From contig JACJYC010000023.1 in the NCBI GenBank assembly GCA_020636325.1, positions 26,632 through 90,631 on the forward strand: a DNA stretch of 64,000 nt, read 5' to 3'. This stretch comes from Lewinellaceae bacterium (GTDB lineage Bacteria; Bacteroidota; Bacteroidia; Chitinophagales; Saprospiraceae). Both the position numbers and the translations under genes were made by a program. The notes below the pieces were generated by a model. That model was not told the origin of the DNA. It saw nothing but the letters and a program-made list of their open reading frames with translations, and searched no databases. Every line of letters starts with the position of its first letter. Position 1 is the first letter of the stretch. Below are positions 8,380 through 18,059 of this stretch, piece after piece.

Positions 8380-9189
8380 ATGATCCAGATTTCACCCGCT
8401 GTAAAGCATTTGCTGTTTATCAATATTCTGGTGTTTTTAGGCGCTTTGCTGCTTGCCCGATCGGGGATGGTTCCGGATATACAGAGCATCCTGGCGCTGC
8501 ACTATCCGGGATCCGATTTGTTCAAGCCCTTCCAGATCGTCACCCACTTCTTCATGCACGACCTGAGCAACCTGTTCCACTTGTTTTTCAACATGTTTGC
8601 GCTGGTCATGTTCGGGTCGATCCTGGAAATGCACTGGGGCAGCAACCGGTTCCTGTTGTTCTATATCGTCTGCGCATTGGGTTCCGCACTGTTGCATACC
8701 CTGTTCAACTATATCGAGATCTCGCCGCTGCAGCACGCGCTGGCCGCCTTTCAGGCCAGCCCGGATCTGGATACATTCTGGGCCTATTTCAACAAGACGG
8801 GGTTGGCGGACCTGCCGGAAAATGCCGACGCCTTCCGGGAGATGAGCGCCGGGATCCGGTCGGGCAGCGCGGATGCGATCGCTTTTGCGACTACCCAGAT
8901 GCAAACCCACCTGAAAATGATGATGGACGGCGGAGCGGTCGGCGCTTCCGGTGCGATCAGCGGGTTATTGGTCGCTTTCGGCATGATGTTTCCGAACGCC
9001 CCCCTGATGCTGATTTTTCTGCCGGTGCCGGTTAAAGCCAAATATTTTATTCCGGCCCTGCTGCTGGTCGAGGTTTTCCTTGCCAGGCAGCAGTATGCCT
9101 GGGACAATATTGCGCACTATGCCCATTTGGGCGGCGCATTAACCGGATTCTTGTTAATTTTGTACTGGCGAAGATTTGGGAAGATATAA
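8380..9189 (+). CDS. rhomboid-family intramembrane serine protease (with insertion)
   Basis: 269 residues, about six membrane helices. Rhomboids cleave membrane proteins within the bilayer using a Ser-His dyad. Seen here: HLFFN (His67...Asn71) in the second helix, the catalytic GASGAISG with Ser190, and the catalytic His249 in HYAHLGG. Unusual is a soluble insertion of roughly 75 residues (about 111-184) between the third helix and the Ser-bearing helix, which would lie beside the active site. It is 10 bases upstream of a second rhomboid gene and the two are very likely co-transcribed with the EEP-family gene that follows. Confidence 0.9.
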   Translation: MIQISPAVKHLLFINILVFLGALLLARSGMVPDIQSILALHYPGSDLFKPFQIVTHFFMHDLSNLFHLFFNMFALVMFGSILEMHWGSNRFLLFYIVCALGSALLHTLFNYIEISPLQHALAAFQASPDLDTFWAYFNKTGLADLPENADAFREMSAGIRSGSADAIAFATTQMQTHLKMMMDGGAVGASGAISGLLVAFGMMFPNAPLMLIFLPVPVKAKYFIPALLLVEVFLARQQYAWDNIAHYAHLGGALTGFLLILYWRRFGKI

Positions 9190-9199
9190 CTGACGTGCG

Positions 9200-10132
9200 A
9201 TGTTCGGGTCAATTTGGGACGATATAAAAAGGGAGTTCTCCTACGGCAACATGGTCAACCGGTTGATCATCATCAACGTGGTTGTTTTTGTTTCGGTGTG
9301 TTTGCTATGGGTCATCATGCGGCTGCTGAATGCCGGAGAAACGCCTCCTTTGTACCATAATATCATCCAGTTTTTTGAATTCTCCTCCGACTGGAAACAC
9401 AATCTGCTCCATCCCTGGACGCTGATCACCAACACCTTTCTGCATGAAGGGTTCATGCACATTGCCTTCAATATGCTGTTCTTTTACTGGTTCGGCAGGA
9501 TTGTCGGCGACCTGATCGGCGATGCCCGGGTATTGCCGCTCTACCTGATGGGCGGCATTGTCGGCAACATCGTATTCTTCATATCCGTATTCGCTTTCGG
9601 TTACGGCGGCGAGAATACCGTCCACTTTGCCCTCGGCGCCTCGGCGGCGGTCATGGCCTTTATCGTCGCTTCCGGATTTGTAGCCCCCAATTTTCTCATC
9701 CACCTCCCTTTGCTGGGCGCGATCAAGCTCAAATTCATCGTCGGCGCCTGGATCCTGTACGATTTGGTGGGGGTGGCCGGCGATCTCAATACGGGCGGTC
9801 ATTTTGCCCACCTGGGCGGCGCGCTGATGGGCTGGTTTTTTGTCGCCCAATTGCACCGGGGCAACGACCTTTCGATCCCCGTCAACCGCTTTTTCCGGCG
9901 GATCAGGGGCTTTTTCACCGGACTGAAATCGCAGCCGCCGCCGCGACGGCAGGGGCCGCGCAAGGTCTATTCCAACCCCGCTCCGCGCAAGGAGACATTC
10001 AAGAAAAATTCCAATATGAGCTTATCCCACCAGGAACAGCTCGATGCCATTCTGGACAAGATCAAACAATCGGGGTACGACAGCCTTTCCCGGGAGGAAA
10101 AAGAATTTTTATTTAACGCCAGCAACAAATAA
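9200..10132 (+). CDS. rhomboid-family intramembrane serine protease with C-terminal tail
   Basis: 310 residues. Six-helix rhomboid core with HIAFN (His87...Asn91), the catalytic Ser148 in LGASAAVMA and His204 in HFAHLGGALMG. After the last helix there is a basic linker rich in Arg/Pro and a C-terminal ~35-residue helix pair (ILDKIKQSGYDSLSREEKEF) that matches the small domain found at the end of Bacteroidota rhomboids. The stop codon overlaps the ATG of the next gene (TAATG), showing translational coupling. Substrate unknown. Confidence 0.92.
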   Translation: MFGSIWDDIKREFSYGNMVNRLIIINVVVFVSVCLLWVIMRLLNAGETPPLYHNIIQFFEFSSDWKHNLLHPWTLITNTFLHEGFMHIAFNMLFFYWFGRIVGDLIGDARVLPLYLMGGIVGNIVFFISVFAFGYGGENTVHFALGASAAVMAFIVASGFVAPNFLIHLPLLGAIKLKFIVGAWILYDLVGVAGDLNTGGHFAHLGGALMGWFFVAQLHRGNDLSIPVNRFFRRIRGFFTGLKSQPPPRRQGPRKVYSNPAPRKETFKKNSNMSLSHQEQLDAILDKIKQSGYDSLSREEKEFLFNASNK

Positions 10133-11199
10133 TGAAAAGCAACTTGGGGCTATGGATGCGGTGGATTAACCTGACCCTGGTGACGCTTACCTTGCTGTGC
10201 TATCTTTCTCCGTTTGTCGATCCGGCCGGTTTCAGCCTCTTTGCCTTGCTCGGCCTTTTTTATCCCTGGTTGCTGCTGGCCAATATCCTGTTTATTCTCT
10301 TCTGGTCGGCTGCCCGCCACCGCTACCTGATCTTCTCCCTGGGGGCTATTCTTGTCGGGTTCCAGCATTGCCAGCGGTTTGTGGGCTTCCATTCGCAGGA
10401 TACCGACTCCTCGCCCGCGTTGAAGGTGATGACCTACAATTGCCGGCAACTGGTGCCGATGAAGAACAGCGTCAAAAAATGGGAACCCCGGGAGCTGGCC
10501 GAACTGGTGAGCCGCTACCGGCCCGATGTGCTGTGCATCCAGGAATTTTCGCTGACCCCCTATTCCTACCAACCCGCCCTGGACCTGCTCGCTGAAAAAG
10601 CCGGATTGAAATACAATTATTCCTCGCCCAGGGAAGGGCTGGCCATTTTATCCCGCTTTCCTATGGGCGACGCCAAGTCAACGCATTATTACCAGGGCCA
10701 GGGCAAGAACAACGGATACCAGTACGTCGATATCAAAACCGACCAGGGAACCGTCCGCATGTTCAATATCCACCTGCAGACCAACGCCGTGTCCAGGATT
10801 GCCGACCACGTAGTGGAAGAAGGGCACCTGAAGGAGAAAAAAACCTGGCTGGAAATCAAGGGCATGCTGGGGCGATATAAGCGCTCGACCGCCATCAGGG
10901 CCGCTCAGGCAAAGGAAATCGCCGAACTGGTGCACAAAAGCCCTTTACCGGTCATTACGTGCGGCGACTTTAACGACGTACCCCAATCCTACGCCTACCG
11001 CCGACTGGCCAAAGGCCGCAAGGATTCCTTCCTTTCGCGCGGCAAAGGACTGGCCATTACCTTCAAAGGCAGCATCCCCGCCCTCCGCATCGACTATATC
11101 CTGGCCGACCCCGTTTTCAGGATCCTGAGCCATAAGACCATCCATGAAGGGTATTCCGACCATTATCCCGTCATGAGCCGCCTGCAGCTGGATAAATAA
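10132..11199 (+). CDS. membrane-anchored endonuclease/exonuclease/phosphatase-family protein
   Basis: 355 residues. Three N-terminal hydrophobic helices (about residues 10-85) anchor an EEP-superfamily domain facing the outside. EEP enzymes hydrolyse phosphodiesters of nucleic acids, phosphoinositides or sphingomyelin with a metal. Motifs: VMTYNCRQL (first strand with Asn), CIQEF (metal Glu), CGDFNDVPQSYAYR (Asp/Asn), RIDYILADP and the terminal catalytic YSDHYPV. The substrate cannot be deduced. It is coupled to the two rhomboids upstream; this rhomboid-rhomboid-EEP order recurs in the phylum, to my knowledge without a proven joint function. Confidence 0.88.
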   Translation: MKSNLGLWMRWINLTLVTLTLLCYLSPFVDPAGFSLFALLGLFYPWLLLANILFILFWSAARHRYLIFSLGAILVGFQHCQRFVGFHSQDTDSSPALKVMTYNCRQLVPMKNSVKKWEPRELAELVSRYRPDVLCIQEFSLTPYSYQPALDLLAEKAGLKYNYSSPREGLAILSRFPMGDAKSTHYYQGQGKNNGYQYVDIKTDQGTVRMFNIHLQTNAVSRIADHVVEEGHLKEKKTWLEIKGMLGRYKRSTAIRAAQAKEIAELVHKSPLPVITCGDFNDVPQSYAYRRLAKGRKDSFLSRGKGLAITFKGSIPALRIDYILADPVFRILSHKTIHEGYSDHYPVMSRLQLDK

Positions 11200-11205
11200 T
11201 TGAGC

Positions 11206-11300
11206 CGCCACGCCGCGGCGTGGTCGATTGATTGGATTTTTCGATTGATTCGATTGATTGGATTTTTGGATTGATTCGCCACGCCGCGGCGTAGTCGGTT
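11206..11300. repeat. pair of GC-rich palindromes with GATT-rich filler
   Basis: A 16-bp perfect palindrome CCACGCCGCGGCGTGG at 11208-11223 recurs with one change at 11279-11294, 71 bases later. The DNA between is built from GATTGATT and GGATTTTT units. The first palindrome starts 8 bases after the stop of the upstream gene and may also act as a transcription terminator. Confidence 0.7.
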
Positions 11301-11377
11301 GATTGGATTGATTCGAATCGGGCGTTCTTTTATAAGCCAGCCGAATCAACTTCCGGCGGCCGATGCGCCCAACGGGC

Positions 11378-11466
11378 AAATAAACAAATCAACAAATCAA
11401 CAAATAAACGAATAAACGAATAAACGAATAAACGAATCACCAAATCACCAAATCACCAAATCAACA
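11378..11466. repeat. octamer tandem array (AAATCAAC / AATAAACG / AAATCACC)
   Basis: About eleven consecutive 8-base units in three flavours: AAATCAAC-type, then AATAAACG-type, then AAATCACC-type. It ends just before the stop codon of the convergent YjbQ gene at 11473. The changing flavour within one 8-base period suggests local amplification of diverging units. Confidence 0.85.
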
Positions 11467-11472
11467 CCCCTC

Positions 11473-11886
11473 TCACCCCCAAACCGTGGCCACCAATTGC
11501 CGTGCCCCGCCGTTGTTGCGGAACTCGCACAGGTAGATCCCCTGCCAGGTACCCAGGTTGAACCTGCTGCCGGTGATCGGAATGGTTACCGAGCTGCCGA
11601 TCATAGCGGCCTTGATGTGGGCGGGCATGTCATCGGGGCCTTCCAGGGTATGGGTCAGGAAGGGCATGTTTTCCGGAACAATGTGGTTGAACACCGATTC
11701 GAAGTCCTTCCGGACCGAAGGGTCTGCATTCTCATTGATGGCCAGCGCGGCGGAGGTATGCTGAATGAAGAGGTGCAGAAGCCCCCTGGAGGGTAATTCG
11801 TGCATGTAGCTGTACACTTCGCCGGTGATCAGGTGGTATCCCCTGGGATAGGGCTTCAATTGGAATGATTTCTGAAAAAGGATCAT
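11473..11886 (-). CDS. YjbQ/UPF0047 family protein
   Basis: 137 residues covering the whole YjbQ (UPF0047) family. Members form trimers with a buried metal-like site and have weak thiamine-phosphate synthase activity in some reports; the physiological role is unsettled. Signature residues seen: LHLFIQHTSAALAINENAD near residue 40, DMPAHIKAAMIGSS near 85, and GTWQGIYLCEFR near 112. Start at ATG 11886. The gene points towards the rhomboid operon and is separated from it only by repeat DNA. Confidence 0.9.
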   Translation of the reverse strand: MILFQKSFQLKPYPRGYHLITGEVYSYMHELPSRGLLHLFIQHTSAALAINENADPSVRKDFESVFNHIVPENMPFLTHTLEGPDDMPAHIKAAMIGSSVTIPITGSRFNLGTWQGIYLCEFRNNGGARQLVATVWG

Positions 11887-12025
11887 AGGTTATTTGGATC
11901 AGTTGGGGCAAAAATAAGCCGGCGCTGCCGAAATTTTTGCTGTTGAATAAAAAATGAACAGGAGTTGAGCTTGATTCTGGACAACCCGGTGGAATAATTT
12001 GCGGTATAAACTATTATGAGATCAC

Positions 12026-13165
12026 ATGAATACCGCAACCCAACCCACCTTGATTTTTATCCCTGACATCAGCGGATTTACCCACTTTGTCAGCAACACC
12101 GAAATAACCCACAGCCGGCACATCATCGAAGAATTGCTGGAAACATTGCTGGAGGCGAACGAGATCGGCCTGGAAGTCTCGGAAATTGAAGGGGACGCCA
12201 TTCTGTTCTACCGGTTCGGACAAGCGCCGACGGCCGCTGAACTGCTGGCGCAGGTACAGAAAATGTTCGTCCGATTCCACGCCCACCTGAAAAAATACGA
12301 AACGCACCGGATCTGCCATTGCGGCGCCTGCCGGACGGCGCACGACCTGACGCTGAAATTCATCGCACATTACGGCGATATTGCCCAGAACAGGATCAAG
12401 GAATACACCAAGCTCTTCGGAAAGGATGTGATAGTTGCGCACCGGCTCCTGAAAAATGATATCGAGCACCACGAATACGCCTTGTTCACGGACCCCTTGG
12501 TAAAGGCCTGTTCTACCTGGGTGGAGGTTCCGGAGGCTGCCTGGACCGGCGTTCAGCGCAGCGAGCAGGAATACGATTCCGGCCCCGTGAAGTATTGTTA
12601 CCTGGCCTTGGCGCCGTTGATGGAAAGGGTACCCGACCCCGCGCCGGAAGATTACCGCATTCCGGGGGTCACGGCGCAGGTCATGCACTCGGAAGCCGTG
12701 ATTGATGCGCCGATGAAAATGGTCTTCGATGTGATTTCCGACCTGCCGTGGCGGTCCAGGTGGGTGGTTGACGCCGAACCGGAGGTCACGGATCTGAACC
12801 ACGCGATCTTCCAGGAGGGGGCAACCCATAAATGCCTGGCCAAGGGGGCGGCCATTGTTTCCCACGATTTTCACAGTCGGCCCGAATCCATTTCCTTTTC
12901 GGAAACCAATGTGAGGCGGGATTTCTCGATCGTCTATACGCTGTACCGCGTCGATGACCGCCGGACCCGTGCGGTTGCCCGGGGATTCATGAAGCGGAAT
13001 CCCTTTACGCAACTCATTTTCCGCCTGTTTTACCGGAAAAACATCATGAAGGCGTATGCGGAGACCTGGACCAACCTGAACGGCTATTGCCAAAGCCTGA
13101 TCGAGGCCGGAAGTTTGCACCATTATGCCATTGAAACGCAAAACGAGGAACAGGCTGCTGCCTGA
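12026..13165 (+). CDS. DUF2652 (nucleotide-cyclase-like) protein with C-terminal SRPBCC domain
   Basis: 379 residues in two parts. Residues 1-200 match DUF2652, a domain that resembles class III adenylate/guanylate cyclases: it opens LIFIPDISGFTHFVSN and has EIEGDAILFYR, which correspond to the two metal-aspartate strands of cyclases, plus a CHCGAC cysteine cluster near residue 95. Residues 215-365 resemble an SRPBCC/START-like hydrophobic ligand pocket (EAVIDAPMKMVFDVISDLPWRSRWV). Whether it makes a cyclic nucleotide is unknown. A weak TAATTTG element lies about 27 bases upstream. It converges on frdB with a shared hairpin between them. Confidence 0.82.
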   Translation: MNTATQPTLIFIPDISGFTHFVSNTEITHSRHIIEELLETLLEANEIGLEVSEIEGDAILFYRFGQAPTAAELLAQVQKMFVRFHAHLKKYETHRICHCGACRTAHDLTLKFIAHYGDIAQNRIKEYTKLFGKDVIVAHRLLKNDIEHHEYALFTDPLVKACSTWVEVPEAAWTGVQRSEQEYDSGPVKYCYLALAPLMERVPDPAPEDYRIPGVTAQVMHSEAVIDAPMKMVFDVISDLPWRSRWVVDAEPEVTDLNHAIFQEGATHKCLAKGAAIVSHDFHSRPESISFSETNVRRDFSIVYTLYRVDDRRTRAVARGFMKRNPFTQLIFRLFYRKNIMKAYAETWTNLNGYCQSLIEAGSLHHYAIETQNEEQAAA

Positions 13166-13181
13166 TGCGGCGGGAACCGGA

Positions 13182-13222
13182 GGCAGGGCGAGGCAGCGGT
13201 CGGACGGCGACCTCGCCCTGCC
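13182..13222. terminator. bidirectional hairpin between convergent genes
   Basis: A perfect 12-bp stem GGCAGGGCGAGG (13182-13193) / CCTCGCCCTGCC (13211-13222), 17-base loop, placed between the stop codons of the DUF2652 gene and frdB. No T-run, so terminator function is likely but not certain. Confidence 0.6.
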
Positions 13223-13230
13223 GTGGCGGG

Positions 13231-13983
13231 TTAAACCTGCGTTTCCGAACCGAATTCGGAAGAGATGAATTCCCGGTTCAAACGGGCGATATTGGTGACC
13301 GAGATGCCTTTGGGGCATTCGGCTTCGCATGCGGTGACATTGGAACACATGCCGAAACCTTCGGCGTCCATTTGTTTGACCATATTCTGCACCCTGCGGG
13401 CGGCCTCGGGTTTGCCCTGCGGCAATAAGGCCAGATGGCTCACCTTGGCGCTGACAAAGAGCATGGCCGAAGCGTTGGGACAGGCGGCAACGCAGGCGCC
13501 GCAGCCGATGCACTCGGCGGCGTCAAATGCATGAGCGGAAAGATCCTTTTCAATTGGCGTGGAGTTGGCATCCTGAGCCTGACCTGTATTCACCGAAATG
13601 TATCCGCCTGCCTGGATGATCCGGTCAAAGGCCGCGCGGTCGACCACCAGGTCCCGTACGACCGGGAATGCCCTGGCGCGGAACGGTTCGATCACGATGG
13701 TATCCCCGTCCTTGAAATGGCGCATATGGAGCTGGCAGGTCGTCGTTTTGGCCTGGGGGCCGTGCGGATAGCCGTTGATCACCATGCTGCAGGTGCCGCA
13801 GATCCCTTCACGGCAATCGTGCTCGAACGCGACCGGCGATTCCTTTTTTGCGATCAGCTCTTCGTTCAGCACGTCGAGCATTTCGAGGAAGGACATATGC
13901 GGGTTGACATCGTTGAGCTGATAGGTTACGAGCTCGCCTTTGTACTTGCCGCCCTGGCGCCATATTTTCAGCGTTAATTTCAT
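13231..13983 (-). CDS. sdhB: fumarate reductase/succinate dehydrogenase iron-sulfur subunit
   Basis: 250 residues. Electron-transfer subunit between flavoprotein and membrane cytochrome. All cluster ligands are present: [2Fe-2S] Cys57, 62, 65 and 83; then CIGCGACVAACPN (Cys158, 161, 164, 168) and CSNVTACEAECP (Cys213, 219, 223), giving the [4Fe-4S] and [3Fe-4S] clusters. Length and spacing fit the Bacteroidota three-subunit (type B) enzyme, which works as succinate dehydrogenase in aerobes or fumarate reductase in anaerobes; sequence alone does not decide direction. Last gene of the C-A-B operon, 12 bases after the flavoprotein gene. Confidence 0.96.
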   Translation of the reverse strand: MKLTLKIWRQGGKYKGELVTYQLNDVNPHMSFLEMLDVLNEELIAKKESPVAFEHDCREGICGTCSMVINGYPHGPQAKTTTCQLHMRHFKDGDTIVIEPFRARAFPVVRDLVVDRAAFDRIIQAGGYISVNTGQAQDANSTPIEKDLSAHAFDAAECIGCGACVAACPNASAMLFVSAKVSHLALLPQGKPEAARRVQNMVKQMDAEGFGMCSNVTACEAECPKGISVTNIARLNREFISSEFGSETQV

Positions 13984-13995
13984 CTTGCAGGATTT

Positions 13996-15996
<2,001 letters not shown>

Positions 15997-16021
15997 GACA
16001 GATTATTGGTTTTGCGTGTAA

Positions 16022-16711
16022 TCAATTCATAAATAAATACATATAGACCGGGATAAGTGCAAACAGCGCCGGTACGGCAATCGCGTACACGCGCCCCAGG
16101 AACCGAATGGCCGGCGTATATTTCTTGTGGTTGAGCCCCAGCGTCTGAAAAGCGCTTTGAAACCCGTGCGCCAGGTGAAAGGCGATGACCGCCATGGAGA
16201 CCACGTAGAAGACCACATACCCCAGGTTCTGGTAGGCAACGGCTACGATGGCGTACAGGTCTTTGGCTGTTTTGCCGTCGTATTCGGCCATGGGCAGGTT
16301 GTTGAGCTTCATCTGGAGCCAGAACTGGTAGAGGTGGATCAGGATGAAAATGAAGATCACCGTACCCAGCCAGCCCATATTGGAGGCGGCGCGCGCGTTG
16401 GTGTTTACCGCGCGGGTTACCTTTACGGCATATCCTGCTCCGCGTGCAGCCCGGTTTTTACGCCAGATCGCCCAACCCTGAACGGCATGGATCAGAATGC
16501 TCAGGTAAAGGAGGTAGGAAATGGTCTTGACCAGGGGATTGGTGGTCATAAATTTGGCGTAAAGGTTGAAGGCTTTACCGCCGTCGTCGTGCAACAATTG
16601 CAGGTTACCCAGCAGGTGTACGATCAGGAACAGGATGAGGAATATCCCTGTCAGGCTCATGATCACTTTTCTGCCTATGGACGATGTTAGGAATTGCAGA
16701 AACCAATTCAT
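16022..16711 (-). CDS. sdhC: succinate dehydrogenase/fumarate reductase cytochrome b subunit
   Basis: 229 residues with five hydrophobic helices, the one-polypeptide di-haem anchor of type B complexes. Candidate haem histidines lie in helices: His33 (LFLIVHLLGN), His74 (LSILIHAVQGW), His131 (FILIHLYQFW) and His179 (IAFHLAHGFQSAF). It passes electrons between the iron-sulfur subunit and menaquinone. First gene of the operon, 25 bases before sdhA, with a well-formed promoter upstream. Confidence 0.94.
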   Translation of the reverse strand: MNWFLQFLTSSIGRKVIMSLTGIFLILFLIVHLLGNLQLLHDDGGKAFNLYAKFMTTNPLVKTISYLLYLSILIHAVQGWAIWRKNRAARGAGYAVKVTRAVNTNARAASNMGWLGTVIFIFILIHLYQFWLQMKLNNLPMAEYDGKTAKDLYAIVAVAYQNLGYVVFYVVSMAVIAFHLAHGFQSAFQTLGLNHKKYTPAIRFLGRVYAIAVPALFALIPVYMYLFMN

Positions 16712-16766
16712 GCTTATGGCTTTTTATTACTTTTGCCCCGGATTTCAATACGGTTGGCTTGACAGG

Positions 16767-16797
16767 CAAAACTAAAGATTCAAAATCATTTTCCCAA
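16767..16797 (-). promoter_or_regulatory. promoter of the sdhCAB operon
   Basis: On the minus strand TTG (16797-16795) is followed after 20 bases by TAGTTTTG (16774-16767), a perfect TAnnTTTG element at textbook Bacteroidota spacing, 55 bases before the sdhC ATG. A TACTTTTG also exists on the plus strand at 16728-16735 that could serve the divergent hypothetical gene. Confidence 0.62.
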
Positions 16798-16856
16798 TTC
16801 AATTGTTGGAAGCGAACCAGCGTTTTTACCTATTTAGATTAATTCAAAATTAAAAC

Positions 16857-17360
16857 ATGGAAAAGGCGCCCCAAAAAGCGGCATTCAGCGCGTTTCTTGA
16901 CCGGTTTCCGCAGGTGGAACTTCCGGTTACCCTGGGTGAAGATACCCACCATACCTTCAGCCGGAACAACAAGCCTTTGCCCGCTCAGCTGATCGAGCAA
17001 TATATCCTGCCCGCAGAAGAGGAAGAAGCGGATGACCTGACGGAATTCGTAGCCTGCTTCCGGCTGGAAACTTTACCGGCCTATTCCGCGTTGGTCTACT
17101 GGCGGGCAGGTTTGTACAGCTACCAATACATTCTGATGACCTTTGATAAAAAAGGCGACCTGATCGACCGCAGGGTGATCGCGGGCTCTTACTACGACGA
17201 AGCCAACCTGACCCAGTCGGTGGCTACCCTTACCGAAGACCGCAAAATATTCGTGGTCTCCGGACAGAGCGATCCGGCAGGCGATCATTTCGATCCGGCT
17301 ACCAGCACTACCCATCAGTTTCAGTTGGGCGAGGACGGCCGGATTGGGGAAGCGGTTTGA
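16857..17360 (+). CDS. conserved hypothetical protein, 167 residues
   Basis: I do not recognise the family. The product is acidic (a run EEEEADD near residue 55), soluble, with no signal peptide or membrane helix. It alternates strands such as FVACFRLETLPAYSALVYWR and YQYILMTFDKKGDLIDRRVIAG, followed by FVVSGQSDP and THQFQLGEDGRI, a pattern resembling small beta-sheet proteins of the DUF4369/lipoprotein type but without clear identity. The stop codon TGA is the first base triplet of a GAGAGGG-type repeat tract. Divergent from sdhC. Confidence 0.6.
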   Translation: MEKAPQKAAFSAFLDRFPQVELPVTLGEDTHHTFSRNNKPLPAQLIEQYILPAEEEEADDLTEFVACFRLETLPAYSALVYWRAGLYSYQYILMTFDKKGDLIDRRVIAGSYYDEANLTQSVATLTEDRKIFVVSGQSDPAGDHFDPATSTTHQFQLGEDGRIGEAV

Positions 17361-17437
17361 GGGAGAGGAGAGAGACAGTTTGAGGGGGAGAGGGTGAGAG
17401 GGGTGAGAGGGGTGAGAGAGGGTGAGAGAGTGAGAGG
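17358..17437. repeat. purine-rich GGGTGAGA-type tandem repeats
   Basis: Irregular 8-base units of GGGTGAGA / GGTGAGAG separate the hypothetical gene from hisH. On the other strand this is the same CTCTCACC family that forms the long array at 51620-51726. The first TGA is the stop codon of the upstream gene. Confidence 0.75.
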
Positions 17438-17471
17438 TCCATATGACCGAAATACCTGTAACATCAGTAAC

Positions 17472-18059
17472 ATGAACCTCGCAGTCATACAATACAATGC
17501 AGGCAACATCAGGTCGGTGCTCTTTGCGCTGGACCGGCTGGGGGTCAAAGCCGATCTGACCGGCGACCCGGACAGGATCCGGCGCGCCGACAAGGTGATC
17601 TTCCCGGGTGTGGGCGAAGCGAATACGACCATGCGCTTTTTGCGGGAAAAAGGCCTTGACGAGGTGATCCGAAGCCTGCGGCAACCGGTCCTGGGGATCT
17701 GCCTGGGCATGCAACTCCTGTGCGATCACTCGGAGGAAAACGATACGGAATGCCTGGGGATCATACCGCAGCATGTCCGCCTGTTCCGGCCGGAATCCGG
17801 GGAGAAGGTGCCGCATATGGGCTGGAATACCCTGGAGTTGAGCCCGGATTCCTGGTTGAGTCCTGACCTGCAGGACCAGTTTGTGTATTTCGTACACAGC
17901 TATTATGTAGAACCCGGGCCTTATACGGCCGCCACTACCCGCTACGTGCAACCTTTCAGTTCGGTGGTCCGCAAGGATAATTTCTATGCCACCCAATTTC
18001 ACCCTGAAAAATCCGGAAAGGTTGGAGAGGCTATCCTGCGCACCTTTCTGGAAATTTAG
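17472..18059 (+). CDS. hisH: imidazole glycerol phosphate synthase, glutamine amidotransferase subunit
   Basis: 195 residues from the ATG at 17472. Class I glutamine amidotransferase that supplies ammonia to HisF in histidine and AICAR synthesis. The nucleophile is Cys77 in GICLGMQLL, with His and Glu of the triad in FHPEKSGKVG near the C-terminus; the N-terminus LAVIQYNAGNIRSV is typical. A longer frame starting in the upstream repeat (MRGVRGVREGERV) is an artefact of the repeat. No other his gene is adjacent, so it is either a dispersed his gene or serves a different synthase. Its stop codon overlaps that of the convergent LtrA gene. Confidence 0.93.
   Translation: MNLAVIQYNAGNIRSVLFALDRLGVKADLTGDPDRIRRADKVIFPGVGEANTTMRFLREKGLDEVIRSLRQPVLGICLGMQLLCDHSEENDTECLGIIPQHVRLFRPESGEKVPHMGWNTLELSPDSWLSPDLQDQFVYFVHSYYVEPGPYTAATTRYVQPFSSVVRKDNFYATQFHPEKSGKVGEAILRTFLEI

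Noticed and set aside
12014..13513. 499-codon minus-strand frame opposite the DUF2652 gene
   Set aside because: Shadow of a real gene on the plus strand that continues into the hairpin region and frdB.
17394..17471. Upstream extension of hisH (MRGVRGVREGERV)
   Set aside because: It is translated repeat DNA. Homologues start at the ATG at 17472.
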